Under the pieces are notes generated by a model. It did not search any database and was not told where the DNA came from. It worked only from the letters and a program-made list of their open reading frames with translations. From the NCBI GenBank assembly GCA_032622095.1, contig CP136066.1:202700978-202764977 (forward strand): a DNA stretch of 64,000 bases, given 5' to 3'. This document shows positions 24,459 through 35,872 of this stretch, piece after piece (positions within the stretch are counted from its first letter, which is position 1; each line of letters begins with the position of its first letter). Position numbers and translations under genes: made by a program. This stretch comes from Siphonodentalium dalli. Its lineage: Eukaryota; Mollusca; Scaphopoda; Gadilida; Siphonodentaliidae.

Positions 24459-25930
24459 TTAATTTTCTTGATGCCAATTTGATAAAAATGATAAAATTTT
24501 CAGTAATAGTTGATTTTCCAAAGATAATAGTCTTTCGAATTTTTCTTTCGTAGGATTCTCCCAGTAATATTTCGGGATATAGTCTGCTCGAATTATCTGT
24601 AGTTCTTTGCAAATAATAATAAAATGGTATTCATCACCCGTGCCATCACCGCAAATATCACAGGTTTTGTCACCATTATCCACAGATTTAGATTTCCATC
24701 TTGTATATTCGACAGGCAGTTTTATATTTGCGGTTCTAAATTTTAGCAAAATGTTTGCTAAGTGAGCCGGTAAGAAACTTAGATAGCGACCCATTCCCGG
24801 CCTCGTTTTAATACTCATATAAAAACGTGCTCTAGATGAGTTTGCATTCTGCATTTCAGTAAATAGTTCTGTTGTGTGTCGCTCAATAAGCTCTGTTTTT
24901 ATATTTCTAATTTCAGCCTTTGTTAAACCTGACTGATTTGTCCATGCTCTTTCTATGTTAAGTTCTTTCAGTGTTTTAGAAATAAAAAATAGCCATGGGC
25001 TATTGAAGGAGCCATCATAATTGTGATCCAATTCTTTAACAAGAATATATATATTTTTTTGCAAGTTCTGAGCCATCGTGTGATAGTAGTTTGGACCAGT
25101 AAGATAGTGCTCTGCACTTTATCTCAATGGACAGAGGGTGTCTGCCAAATTCACCGTAAACCATATAATTTGGTGTACTTGTTTTCAGATATCCTATAAT
25201 TTTGCAGTATTTAAGATGAAGCGATTCAATAATTTTAGTTCTTTCGTGACACCAAATTTCACTCCCATATAATAGGATGGGTACTATCATACAGTCAAAT
25301 AGTTTTAACATAATATCGATTGGAAGCTTGAGAGATCTCACTTTGTTTAGTAATCCATACATTGCTCTTGTGCCAATTGTAACTATTATTTTTTTAATTT
25401 TGGCAAAATCTTCTATTGTAAAAAAAGGTTACTCCCAAATATACAAATTCTTTAACTGTCTCGAGTTCTTGACCTCGATATCTGAACGTTGGAATTGGTT
25501 TGGGTAACTTATTACTAAATATTATGACTTTAGATTTTTTTGTATTCACTTGTATCTTCGAAGCATCTGCATAATCTGCAAATGCTTGGAGAGAACGGTG
25601 CATATTTTCTTCTGTATCAGACATTAATACTGTGTCATCTGCATAAAGAATACAAAACAATTTTATGTAACATCCCACATTTTCAATATATAGTTCATCT
25701 AAATAACTCAAATTTTGTATTGCACAATCATTCATAAAATCTTGGATGTCGTTAATGTACAAGGAAAATAAAAAAGGTGACATTATTTCCCCTTGAAAAA
25801 GTCCCACATTACTAACAAAAAAGTCTGAAATGTTGTGACTGTCTTTTACACATGTTTTTATCTTACCGTACATATTTCTAATGACATTAAGTATTTTTCC
25901 GTTGATATTGCATTGGGCTAATTTCAGCCA
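24459..25930 (-). pseudogene. 5'-truncated non-LTR retrotransposon with RT core (LINE B)
   Basis: On the minus strand three overlapping frames reconstruct the C-terminal half of a LINE ORF2. The first (to 25394) contains the RT motifs VGLFQGEIMSPFLFSLYIND and LYADDT (YADD at 25634-25645). The second (25362-25036) has LFDCMIVPILLYGSEIW. The third (25076-24459) ends in a C-x2-C...H-x4-C zinc-binding tail (CDICGDGTGDEYHFIIIC). The two frame changes lie in a 7-T and a 7-A run, so either indels in homopolymers or sequencing errors explain them. The endonuclease and the RT N-terminus are absent. Better preserved than LINE A and related to it. Confidence 0.9.
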
Positions 25931-26739
25931 TGTGGTAACTGGACGCAGTCCACCTGATCGCGCCTCTTTGTCCATGCAGATCAGAAAACTCCAGACAGAG
26001 TTATCTCCCATCGCTCCGCTGAGATACATAATATCATAGATGAAGGAAGGATAGATACGTCACTCAACGTTATTTGATCGGCCAATCGGTAACGCACTCA
26101 GATTCGGTCCGCCATTGCTAAAGGTAGTTCAACTCCGATTCTTCTAACCAAAACAGTGCTTTCTCATCGCAATAAAAAGAGGAAAATCTGGCGTCTATAA
26201 TGCAGCTGAATTAATTATACACCAACTGTCATGAATTATCAGAATCTCACGTTTCAAAGGGTGTCCGTTGGGGAGTAAGAAAGGTGAGTTTTTATGCCGT
26301 TTGAGACAATTATTGTAGTAAACAACACGACATTCTGCATTCTATTTTTGTCACTTTCACGTGGATGAAGTTATGTTATAACGACTTTCGAAATGAGATT
26401 AATTTAATAGATCTCACCAATCCTGGTTGCATTGGTAATTTGAATATCATGTATACGGGGTACCGATCCAGACTTGTTTTATGGAAGGAATATTTCAATG
26501 ACAGCTGTCAGATGTCAAGAATTTCCATGTCACTGCCAGGTGTGATCAGGTGTACTACAAATAATTTAATAAATGAATAGTTAATAAAACAATTCACAAA
26601 TTGGGCAGTTTAGATGTCCTACTCCTGGATTCTAATTGTAGTGATCATACTATTCATAGTTTGAATTGTTTCATGTCCCCTTTATGTAATAGATAACATT
26701 TGTTGATAACATATTTTTCATATACCGTAGTCTTTTGAT
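25931..26739. other. No gene recognised
   Basis: The sequence upstream of the truncated LINE B has no recognisable endonuclease part. Short frames have no domain. Confidence 0.4.
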
Positions 26740-27535
26740 CATTACTGACTGACTGACATACTGACTGACATGACATACTGACTGACTGACATGAATGACT
26801 GACATGAATGACTGACACGAATGACTGACATGAATGACTGACATACTGACTGACATGACATACTGACTTACATACTGACTGACTGACATGAATGACTGAC
26901 ATACTGACTTGACTGACATACTGACATACTGACTGACTGACATGACTAACTGACATGAATGACTGGCATGCATGACTGACATACTGACTGACATGACATA
27001 TTGACTGACATACTGACTGACATGACTAACTGACATGAATGAATGACTGACATACTGACTGACATGGATGACTGACACGAATGGCTGACTGACTGACATG
27101 ACATACTGACTGACATACTGACTGACATGACATACTGACTGACAGACTGCCATGAATGACTGACTGGTCTGACTGACTGACATGAATGACTGACATGAAT
27201 GACTGACATACTGACTGACTGGACTGACTGACATACTGACTAACTGACATGACATACTGACTGACTGACATGAATGATTGACATACTGACTGACTGACAC
27301 ACTGACTGACATGAATGACTGACACACTGACTGACATGAATGACTGACATACTGACTGACATACTGACTGACTGACATACTGACTGACATGACTGACTTA
27401 CATGACTGACAGACCTGACTGACAGACATGACTGACAGGCCTGACTGACAGACCTGACTGACATGACTGACCTGACAGACCTGACAGACATGACTGACTG
27501 ACATGACTGACATACATGACTGACATGACGGACGG
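26740..27535. repeat. Satellite of TGACTGACATAC / TGACATGAATGAC units
   Basis: About 800 bp built almost only from ACTGACAT-type words of 8-13 bases. Long open frames in all three minus frames (Met-Ser-Val-Ser and His-Val-Ser-Gln repeats) are created by the repeat and are not genes. Confidence 0.95.
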
Positions 27536-27735
27536 ACCCTGATGGATGGATCCTATCTGCCCCAGATGGATGGATGGATCATACCTGTCCCAGATGGATG
27601 GATGGATCCTACATTGTATCTGTCGCAGATGGATGGCTGGATCCTACCTGTCCCAGATGGATGCATGGATCCTATCTGTCCCAGATGGATGGATGGATCC
27701 TATCTGTCCCAGATGGATGGATGGATGGAGTGTTG
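27536..27735. repeat. 28-bp minisatellite
   Basis: Units of CAGATGGATGGATGGATCCT plus ATCTGTCC are repeated about seven times with minor changes. It directly abuts the satellite on its left and the 205-bp array on its right. Confidence 0.95.
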
Positions 27736-28560
27736 TTTTTCTTCCCCTGAGAGGTGGTAAGGCTGTGGCTGTAAGGGGAGGTTGGAGGCCACACACCCTA
27801 ACCCATTAAAACCCATTAAAACCATTAAAAGTTAACGTTACGCTTAGGTGGAGGAGTTGTAGAGGTTCGGACTTTCGTATCATCTCGATGTCAATATTTC
27901 TAAATATCAAAATATATACTAAACAATCACGTATTTTAAGTTTTGTTTTTCTTCCCCTGAGAGGCGGTAAGGCTGTGGCTGTAAGGGGAGGTTGGAGGCC
28001 ACACACCCTAACCCATTTAAACTAACCAATCAAAGTTAACGTTACGATTAGGTGGAGTAATTGTAGAGGTTCGTACTTTCGTATCATCTCGATGACAATA
28101 TTTCTAAATATCAAAATATATACTAAACAATCACGTATTTGAAGTTTTGTTTTTCTTCCCCTGAGAGGTGGTAAGGCTGTGGCTGTAAGGGGAGGTTGGA
28201 GGCCACACACCCTAACCCATTTAAACTAACCAATCAAAGTTAACGTTACGATTAGGTGGAGTAATTGTAGAGGTTCGTACTTTGTATCATCTCGATGTCA
28301 ATATTTCTAAATATCGAAAATATATATTAAACAATCACGTATTTGAGAGGTGGTAAGGCTGTGGTTGTACGGGGGGGGGGGGGGGGTATGTAACCCATTT
28401 AATCTAAGCAATCAAACTTTACGTTACGATTAGGTTCGTAGTTTCGTATCATCTCGATGTAAATATTTCTAAATATCAAAATATATACTAAACAATCTAT
28501 CTGCTATGTTATTTTTCTTCCCTGGAGAGATCGTAAGGGTTGCCTTCTGAACCTCTTGGT
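27736..28560. repeat. Tandem repeat, about 205 bp, four to five units
   Basis: Units begin at CTTCCCCTGAGAGGTGGTAA (27741, 27951, 28155, then shortened near 28334, and a decayed one near 28517). Each contains GGAGGTTGGAGGCCACACAC, a TAACCCATT block and TCGTATCATCTCGATG. The fourth copy has lost about 17 bases and gained a G-run at about 28371. Non-coding. Confidence 0.9.
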
Positions 28561-29030
28561 GTACCGACGATATTTGATGAGATTGCAAAATATAGGGGGA
28601 GGGTAAGCTTAATGAGAATAACTTATAAATATTAAATCACAAAGCATAATGCTTTGTAATAAACAAACCAAGCATACATTTTTCTACCTAACAAACCATA
28701 CCGCATCCATTTTCGATGTACGGTCTCCAAGTTATGACAATTTTTACTCCGATTCTGACGCGAAATGGCAATTTGGTGTTTTGGCTATACTTTTCAACAC
28801 CATATACTGAGCATATAGCCTTAAATATCCTTGCGTTTTGCCTAGGAGGGTGTATCCCAATGCAAATTGAACTGATTTGTGATGAATATCGTCTTTTCAA
28901 GCGATGTGTGAGGTTTATTTTCATCCTGTGTTCTGACTAAGTTTTATGATATCGGATACTTCACTATATATTTGTCTTAAACATCTTGTCTTGCAGTATA
29001 TCATTCCCACAATGAATTTCTCAAGTTAAA

Positions 29031-29534
29031 TTATATTGCATGTGTATATATGTCTTCATGTAACTTTTGTATATATATATATTGTACCATAATGGTCTCC
29101 ATATTTGGAGGAATAAACATATCTCTCTCAAGAGCCTCTGGCTCACCACCTGTCAGAGTAGAGTTTATGACCTCGTCAGTTTCATAAAATTCACTACATA
29201 TAATATCACCTGTTTCTTGAACACAATCACAAAGTTCGGACAAAATGTTTGAATTTAAGTTTTCAAATTCTAATTCAGAATCTGATTTATATAAAGGTTT
29301 ATGTATTAACTTTTCAGAATCCTGTGAATTCTGATTGAGAAATTCTGATTTTGAATTAAGACTATCACTTGAGAGTGATGCTGTTGGTTCATTACTAATT
29401 TGATTTGATTGAGATTCATTTGAAATCACATCTCTGTGTCCATTTGCCTGTGAATTATTCAGCAAGTATTGAGGATAAAACATGTTGCCAATGGATTTAA
29501 CTCTGTGAAATTTGAAATGGGCTTGTCTAGTCAT
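29031..29534 (-). CDS. Gag-position open frame of a DIRS-like element (left arm copy)
   Basis: An open frame of about 167 residues from the first ATG (MTRQAHFKFHRVKSIG...). It is rich in Ser, Asn and acidic residues and has no recognised domain. In the other arm the same frame precedes a DIRS-like reverse transcriptase, so it probably represents the Gag-like ORF or leader of that element. This copy is intact while the right-arm copy is broken by a 37-base deletion. Function unknown. Confidence 0.4.
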   Translation of the reverse strand: MTRQAHFKFHRVKSIGNMFYPQYLLNNSQANGHRDVISNESQSNQISNEPTASLSSDSLNSKSEFLNQNSQDSEKLIHKPLYKSDSELEFENLNSNILSELCDCVQETGDIICSEFYETDEVINSTLTGGEPEALERDMFIPPNMETIMVQYIYIQKLHEDIYTHAI

Positions 29535-29993
29535 CTTTGCGTGGTAAATGGACAGGCAAGTGAACACTCAGGGTGAGTTACTTTCTCTTTCTTTTCTTTA
29601 TCTTGAACACATCATTGCATTGTGCATCTGATTCTGTCTCTCTGGATTATTTTCGACTCACGCATGTTGCACACGTAACTTTCTGACCCACCAATGTTAT
29701 GGAACTGTTGCCATTATCTGTCCACTTCATGAAAGGCTGAAATGATACAGAATTTGAAGCATTTAATTTTAATTTATAAATAATTTACATAATAATGATT
29801 TATTCTCATGACACATGACAGATGCGTATGGAGATTAACATAACTTATATACAAAAATTGGTAACAAGTATATATATATACAATATGTACAAATGTATGG
29901 CGGCATTGGAGATCATGTAGTTACGATTAGAATATTATATGTACTCGAAATGTTTAATACGTATCAAATACTAAATAGTTCAGATGGTATATG

Positions 29994-30237
29994 TCAACCA
30001 GGCGGATTTTCGTCGAACCTCTTAAAAATGGTATGTATAAATTTGCATAGACGCCGTATTTGGCATGGGTTTTGTACATTGAGAAGTTCATCCATTGTTG
30101 TAATGTTTGGTCTATTCAGGTATTCTTTTGATATATGACATTTTCTCTCGCGCTCAAGCGCTTCACATTCAAATAGGTAATGGAATTCGTCTCCTAGTCT
30201 GTTATATCTACATAGCGGGCTACTGGTATACATACAG
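29994..30237 (-). pseudogene. LINE 3' tail with zinc-binding motif (left copy)
   Basis: The minus-strand translation includes PLCRYNRLGDEFHYLFECEA, the C-x-N...DEFHYLFEC pattern of the C-terminal zinc-binding region of non-LTR retrotransposons, followed by a stop at ENPPG. Only about 80 residues of the ORF are present, so it is a severely 5'-truncated copy. It lies immediately inside the inner edge of the inverted duplication. Confidence 0.75.
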
Positions 30238-30247
30238 GTTACTGGTA

Positions 30248-30836
30248 TAAAATATTTTATATTGCAGTACCACACCACTCACCAGTGCCTACATTGGCAA
30301 AGCATGTACTATTCAATTGTTATAATATAATAAATAAGGCTAATGATATTATATTTCAACGCAGCTGACCAGTACGTGTATAAATTATAATTATTGCCCA
30401 CTCAGTCTCAGTCGCAATGCCATTTATTAACATTATGCATTATGAATGTGATTATATCCTCTAAATTGAGTCTAATGATAGGGATGTTCATGAAAAATTA
30501 AAATTGTTATAATCTATTCATTTTTGTGCTTATTTTGTAGATCTCACCATGCTGGTCACAGAACCTAAAACCTTTTTCAGATTCGTCAAATATTTTTTGA
30601 GTTACGGACATTTTAGTACCCCAAAAATGGGTCGTTTTTTAAGATTTTGGAGTCCCTAATTTTGCCATATTGTCAAAATATGGTAAAAAGCAGATTTTAG
30701 GGTAAATTATTTTTAAAAATACACAATAATTTAGTTTGTTTTCACTAAATAAGTGGTTAACCTACTGGGTAGAGCACAATAGTACATTATTTCATACCTT
30801 TTTTTTCGTTCTTGATCATTAAGGTATGAAATAATG
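30248..30836. other. Spacer of the inverted duplication
   Basis: 589 bp of AT-rich sequence not present in the arms. Near its right end GTACATTATTTCATACCTT (30782-30800) pairs with its complement (30821-30839), giving a hairpin that touches the start of the right arm. No gene. Confidence 0.7.
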
Positions 30837-30846
30837 TACCAGTAAC

Positions 30847-31090
30847 CTGTATGTATACCAGTAGCCCGCTATGTAGATATAACAGACTAGGAGACGAATT
30901 CCATTACCTATTTGAATGTGAAGCGCTTGAGCGCGAGAGAAAATGTCATATATCAAAAGAATACCTGAATAGACCAAACATTACAACAATGGATGAACTT
31001 CTCAATGTACAAAACCCATGCCAAATACGGCGTCTATGCAAATTTATACATACCATTTTTAAGAGGTTCGACGAAAATCCGCCTGGTTGA
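30847..31090 (+). pseudogene. LINE 3' tail with zinc-binding motif (right copy)
   Basis: The plus-strand partner of 29994-30237; the protein sequence is the same over the compared length, including GDEFHYLFECEALE. A stop follows ENPPG. It is an inactive 5'-truncated tail. Confidence 0.75.
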
Positions 31091-31549
31091 CATATACCAT
31101 CTGAACTATTTAGTATTGGATACGTATTAAACATTTCGAGTACATATAATATTCTAATCGTAACTACATGATCTCCAATGCCGCCATACATTTGTACATA
31201 TTGTATATATATATACTTGTTACCAATTTTTGTATATAAGTTATGTTAATCTCCATACGCATCTGTCATGTGTCATGAGAATAAATCATTATTATGTAAA
31301 TTATTTATAAATTAAAATTAAATGCTTCAAATTCTGTATCATTTCAGCCTTTCATGAAGTGGACAGATAATGGCAACAGTTCCATAACATTGGTGGGTCA
31401 GAAAGTTACGTGTGCAACATGCGTGAGTCGAAAATAATCCAGAGAGACAGAATCAGATGCACAATGCAATGATGTGTTCAAGATAGAGAAAAGAAAGAGA
31501 AAGTAACCCACCCTGAGTGTTCACTTGCCTGTCCATTTACCACGCAAAG

Positions 31550-32016
31550 ATGACTAGACAAGCCCATTTCAAATTTCACAGAGTTAAATCCATTGGCAAC
31601 ATGTTTTATCCTCAATACTTGCTGAATAATAATCTCAATCAAATCAAATTAGTAATGAACCAACAGCATCACTCTCAAGTGATAGTCTTAATTCAAAATC
31701 AGAATTTCTCAATCAGAATTCACAGGATTCTGAAAAGTTAATACATAAACCTTTATATAAATCAGATTCTGAATTAGAATTTGAAAACTTAAATTCAAAC
31801 ATTTTGTCCGAACTTTGTGATTGTGTTCAAGAAACAGGTGATATTATATGTAGTGAATTTTATGAAACTGACGAGGTCATAAACTCTACTCTGACAGGTG
31901 GTGAGCCAGAGGCTCTTGAGAGAGATATGTTTATTCCTCCAAATATGGAGACCATTATGGTACAATATATATATATACAAAAGTTACATGAAGACATATA
32001 TACACATGCAATATAA
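31550..32016 (+). pseudogene. Gag-position frame, broken by a 37-base deletion (right arm copy)
   Basis: It starts like the left-arm frame (MTRQAHFKFHRVKSIG) but after LLNN a 37-base deletion shifts the frame. The original frame resumes about 31750 (ELCDCVQETGDIICSEF) and ends at 32016. The deletion postdates the duplication or was lost only from this arm. Confidence 0.6.
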
Positions 32017-32291
32017 TTTAACTTGAGAAATTCATTGTGGGAATGATATACTGCAAGACAAGATGTTTAAGACAAATATATAGTGAAGTATCCGATATCA
32101 TAAAACTTAGTCAGAACACAGGATGAAAATAAACCTCACACATCGCTTGAAAAGACGATATTCATCACAAATCAGTTCAATTTGCATTGGGATACACCCT
32201 CCTAGGCAAAACGCAAGGAATGTATCGCTATTCATGCTGTCAAGAAAGGTAAAAGTTTCAATTCCAAATATGTCAATCAGTGAATACCAAA

Positions 32292-33479
32292 ATGTGTTCC
32301 GTACCATCTGTGCAAACTCGGATGTACACTCGAGATATCTATGAAACAAGAAATTCTATACTCAGATCAGGGAAATATAATTTTGAAGAATGTCAATTAC
32401 CAGTGGAGAGCCATTTAAACATAGAAAAAATTAAAGATATGTTGTTGTATTATGAAGACAGTGAACTTTGTCAGTTACTTGAATATGGTTTTCCAATTAG
32501 CTTTGTTAAACCTCAACATATTGTAAACCAGGCAGTCAAAAATCATAAAGGCGCCCGGGAATTTCAGTCATATATGGATTCTTACATAAGCAAGGAGCTT
32601 GAATCAGGATCTATCGTTGGACCATTTCATTCTAATCCTTTCAATTGTGGTATTAATATTAACCCATTAAATACAGTGCCAAAGAACAATGTCTTGGAAA
32701 GGCGCACAATAATGGATTTAAGTTTTCCAAAGGGAAATTCTGTCAATGAAGGTGTCCCCAAAGACATGTATCTTGGGAAACATGTCAAAGTTAAGTTTCC
32801 TTCTGTGGACAACCTTGTAGAATTAATCAAGTTAAAAGGGAGGTCTTCATTACTCTTTCAAGTGGACTTATCCCGGGCTTATAGACAAATATATTTAGAC
32901 CCGGGGGACATTCACTTAGTAGCATTTAAACGGAAAGACAAAATTTATTGTGATCTTGTTTTGAGCATGGGTCTCCGATCAGCCGATTATCTATGTCAAC
33001 GTGTTACTAACGCTGTAGCTTATTCTTGCAAATCCATAGGGTGCAGCATAGTAAACTACATTGACGACCTTGCAGGGGTAGATACGCCAGAGCGGGCAGA
33101 GCAATCCTTTCAGAACTTGCGTGAGGTACTGTTTAATTGGGGCTTGACCGAGTCTATTCACAAGGCTTGTCCACCTTCCACGAAAATGGTCTTTCTAGGT
33201 ATTGGTTTTGACACGGTCGAGCTAACTCTCCAAATTACAGAAGAAAGGCTGAAAGAAATAATTGATCTAGTGAATAATTGGTTATATAAGGAGTCAGCCT
33301 TCTTAAAGGAAGTTCAATCTCTAATTGGTAAATTAAATTTTGTATCCTCTTGTGTACGGCCTGGGGTCAATACTATGAAACTTTTTCTTTGTAAGAATCT
33401 ACAATTGTTTGTAAGAAATAACAATTTATCATTCCGCCAATACTATGAACCTACGATTACAAACATAAATCACAAATAG
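32292..33479 (+). pseudogene. DIRS-like (tyrosine-recombinase) retrotransposon reverse transcriptase, 3'-truncated
   Basis: The first ATG in the frame is 32292 (the frame opens at a GTG, 32280). The product is about 395 residues. Signature blocks appear in order: NHKGAREF, GPFHSNPFN, VPKNN...RRTIMDLSFPKG, FQVDLSRAYRQIYLDPGD, LSMGLRSADYLCQRV, VNYIDDL with the catalytic YIDD (codons near 33057), then KMVFLGIGFDT and KEVQSLIGKLNFVSSCVRPG. This set is characteristic of DIRS/Ngaro RTs rather than LINE or Gypsy RTs. RNase H, methyltransferase and tyrosine recombinase, which should follow, are missing: similarity ends near 33400 and the frame stops at 33479. The RT core itself is open with no internal stop. 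Confidence 0.9.
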
Positions 33480-34339
33480 TACGTATTCTTTGTATTTACA
33501 AATATCTCCAATCACAAAGAATGTTCGAGTACTATGAAACATATTTTTTCAGTTTTCGCACCCTTAACCCGGATAATATATATATATATATGATACGCAG
33601 GGACGTGGCGACAAGGGGTCGATTCACCCCCTCGTGAAAATATTTTGTCAGCTGGAAATCTCAAGTACAACGCACAGGGACGTCGCGACAAGGGGGTTGG
33701 GTTATGTTTCTCGCTCCAAACATTTTATCAACACGTTCAACAGCTGGAAATTTGATACCTGAAACAACATGAATTGGAAATTTTACAACAACAATAGGTT
33801 GAACTTGTTCTGTTATTTTGTTTTTTCCAACAATTTATAAAGGGGTATGTTTTGTTTTAGACCAACATTTGCATATTTACCTCCTTTGGTCAAAAGTTTG
33901 GATTGAAATGGCCTATATTTATAAATTGTCAAACCTTATGGGGTGTCAGCTTGGATGTGAGGTAGCAGTATGTGTTCCTTGTAACTACTGAAATTACCCA
34001 ATTTATTGAAAGTTACAACGTTAAAGAACTTGTGTAGAATGTCTATATAGGGTGTCAAACATAAATTGTCGATTTTCACATCTTCTTATTTGTATACGGA
34101 CAAAGTCTGTCTACATTTTGATGTTCTTTCTGTTTGTGGCGGTTTTTGACGGGTGGAAATATTTTCACAGGATACCCACCGCCAAGGCCAACCATACCTT
34201 TAACGCCTGAGGGCTAACGCAATGGCGACGTCCAATAGCGTTACAGTTTGATAACCATGAGTGTGACGTCTATCCTATTTTTAGTCTATGATAATATCGT
34301 AGCGATAGCATAGGGTGCGCTGTATGGAGTTTGGCAGAT
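33480..34339. repeat. Decayed interspersed repeats
   Basis: 33600-33740 holds two copies of CAGGGACGT(G/C)GCGACAAGGG. 33740-33955 is another copy of the TTGGAAATTTCCAAC repeat of 5690-6420 (TAGACCAACATTTGCATATT). 33956-34339 shows nothing recognisable. Confidence 0.6.
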
Positions 34340-34690
34340 CAGTAGTTTCTTTTACAGAGGGGGACATGCATAGCAATCTCTTATCCGCCCCTGTTTCTAT
34401 TGTTATATCGTCATCGTCGTTCCAGTTTGGAGTTTTGTTATTTCCAGAGGGAGACAGAGCAATCTCTTTTTCCGTATTTCCTCTATTGGTATTTTTGTTC
34501 CGTTTTGATGTGTCATCAAATTCTCGTGATGTGTTGTCTATAATGGAGGGAGACAGAGCAATCTATATATAGCTCTCTTTTCCCCTACTTCCTCTATTGG
34601 TGTCTTCGTTCCGTTTTGGTCAATTCCAATTGATGTGCATGTTGTCTATAAGGGAGACAGAGCAATCTCTACCCCCCCCCCCCTATTTCC
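34340..34690. repeat. Tandem repeat of about 100 bp, four units
   Basis: Each unit carries GAGGGAGACAGAGCAATCT and a TATTTCCTCTATTGGT and TTCGTTCCGTTTTG block. The GACAGAGCAATCT-type blocks lie near 34360, 34450, 34550 and 34655. A C-run (34672-34682) interrupts the last. The open frame across it is incidental. Confidence 0.8.
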
Positions 34691-34721
34691 TTTGTTTACT
34701 ATCGAATTATGTTAGGTAGTC

Positions 34722-34850
34722 ATACAACATATTAGGCTGATCATGGAAGTGGCTATCCAGACTTTTCTTAAAACCAGTTATGTTCTCTTACAGGATCACT
34801 TCCGGTGGTAAACTATTCCATATCTCTGTTATTCGGTCCGCAAAGAAGTA
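34722..34850 (-). pseudogene. LINE C (L2/CR1-like) C-terminal tail, distal part
   Basis: The minus-strand translation FFADRITEIWNSLPPEVIL, then after a stop ENITGFKKSLDSHF, is the standard C-terminal motif of L2/CR1-like LINE ORFs (F..R....WN.LP...V....F...LD). The upstream part of the same tail lies at 35873-36050 and the two are separated by a TA-flanked element. Confidence 0.8.
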
Positions 34851-35870
34851 GGGTAATGTGGGGCATAATGAGACACATAAGCACATTAGACCCCACCATT
34901 CCACTAAAAACGATGAAAGGGCACAAATTATTAATCTGAAAGTTAGATAAATAATTCTAGTGTACATGGTATTACTCACACTTGCCTGGGAAGCACCAAT
35001 TTCTGAACACCATTACTCCCCGTCGACCTACCCAATCCGTCGCATTATGCCCCATACATGGGGTACAATGAGACACATTTGACATTACAACAACAGCATA
35101 TACCGAACTTAATAAATACAAGACCATCTGCAGTATATTTTCTTTTGTGGATTGAAAGAATGTATAAGCTTTATTTAAAGTCATAGCAGCAGACCAATGG
35201 GACATTTTATTGATTTCTATGGCGGGTAAAAATAGCACCATAAAGTTTGATTTCAGGAAAATGGCCGGGGCAGGGTTAACAATAAATATTTATCTATATC
35301 ATGTTTAACTGTTTGGGAATGATCGAATATGTTTTTTTATTTATTTTCATTTGAACTAAGGTTACGAAAAGATTTATTTTTCCAGGTTTGATTTGCAATA
35401 TGCCTAATCAGATTTTTTTCTCGTGCTGGTTGTACCCGAGTGTCGCATTATGCCCCACGACCATACAACCTGCTCCCCCCCCCCCCCCCCCCCCAATGTG
35501 AGTGAATGTGAATAACCGGTGTACATATAACTGATCAATTTACTATAGAACTTGTCTTACTTTACCAAAATACGCATGTAGCTTTGGTGGTAGTGGTAAG
35601 ATGTTTTCGTTTTTACATGTACAATACCTACCGAAAGTTAAAACAATTCAAAAATGGGGGTCACCAAATGTGGGTGCCCCTACTCCGGCGTTTCGCATTT
35701 GAGATTAAACAGACATAATGATGTTGGTCCAATTGGGATGTCCACTACTATGATTGGTCTTACTAAAAATAATAAATATGCGATTCAACTTCAGTCATGG
35801 AAAAACATATGGCCTGTTAACGACCGTCTGTCGCATTATGCCCCGCGTCGCATTATGCCCCACATTACCC
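34851..35870. mobile_element. TA-flanked 1.0-kb element, GGGTAATGTGGGGCATAATG ends
   Basis: The terminal inverted repeats begin GGGTAATGTGGGGCATAATG and end with the complement. TA flanks both sides (34849-34850 and 35871-35872), as for Tc1/mariner/pogo-type insertion. The phrase CGCATTATGCCCC recurs inside near 35041, 35446, 35831 and 35849. Excising element plus one TA joins two halves of one LINE reading frame, which proves insertion. No transposase; a C-run lies at 35476-35493. Confidence 0.9.
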
Positions 35871-35872
35871 TA

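Larger units (their letters stand above)
28829..30247 (-). repeat. Left arm of a recent 1.4-kb inverted duplication
   Basis: The reverse complement of this segment is nearly identical to 30837-32218. The lengths are 1419 and 1382 bp; the difference equals one 37-base deletion in the right arm (near 31626), and only scattered substitutions were seen in the stretches compared. The arm carries a LINE tail (29994-30237) and a DIRS-linked open frame (29031-29534). Homology stops sharply at CCTTGCG (28829). The preceding 28561-28828 has no assigned feature. Confidence 0.9.
30837..32218 (+). repeat. Right arm of the 1.4-kb inverted duplication
   Basis: Complementary to 28829-30247, as described there. 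On this side sequence continues beyond 32218 into the DIRS-like reverse transcriptase, whereas on the left side it changes to unrelated sequence. This arm is therefore the likely original context and the left arm the copied one. Confidence 0.9.

Noticed and set aside
26671-27513. 280-residue minus-strand frame rich in Met-Ser-Val and Ser-Gln
   Set aside because: It is a translation of the TGACTGACAT satellite; three overlapping frames show the same repeat pattern.
26740-27535. CRISPR-like array
   Set aside because: No constant repeat with variable spacers; it is a simple satellite in a eukaryotic genome.
28829-32218. Inverted duplication interpreted as the inverted terminal repeats of a DIRS element
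   Set aside because: The arms contain a foreign LINE tail and the Gag-position frame and are far longer than DIRS termini. The RT lies outside, not between, the arms.
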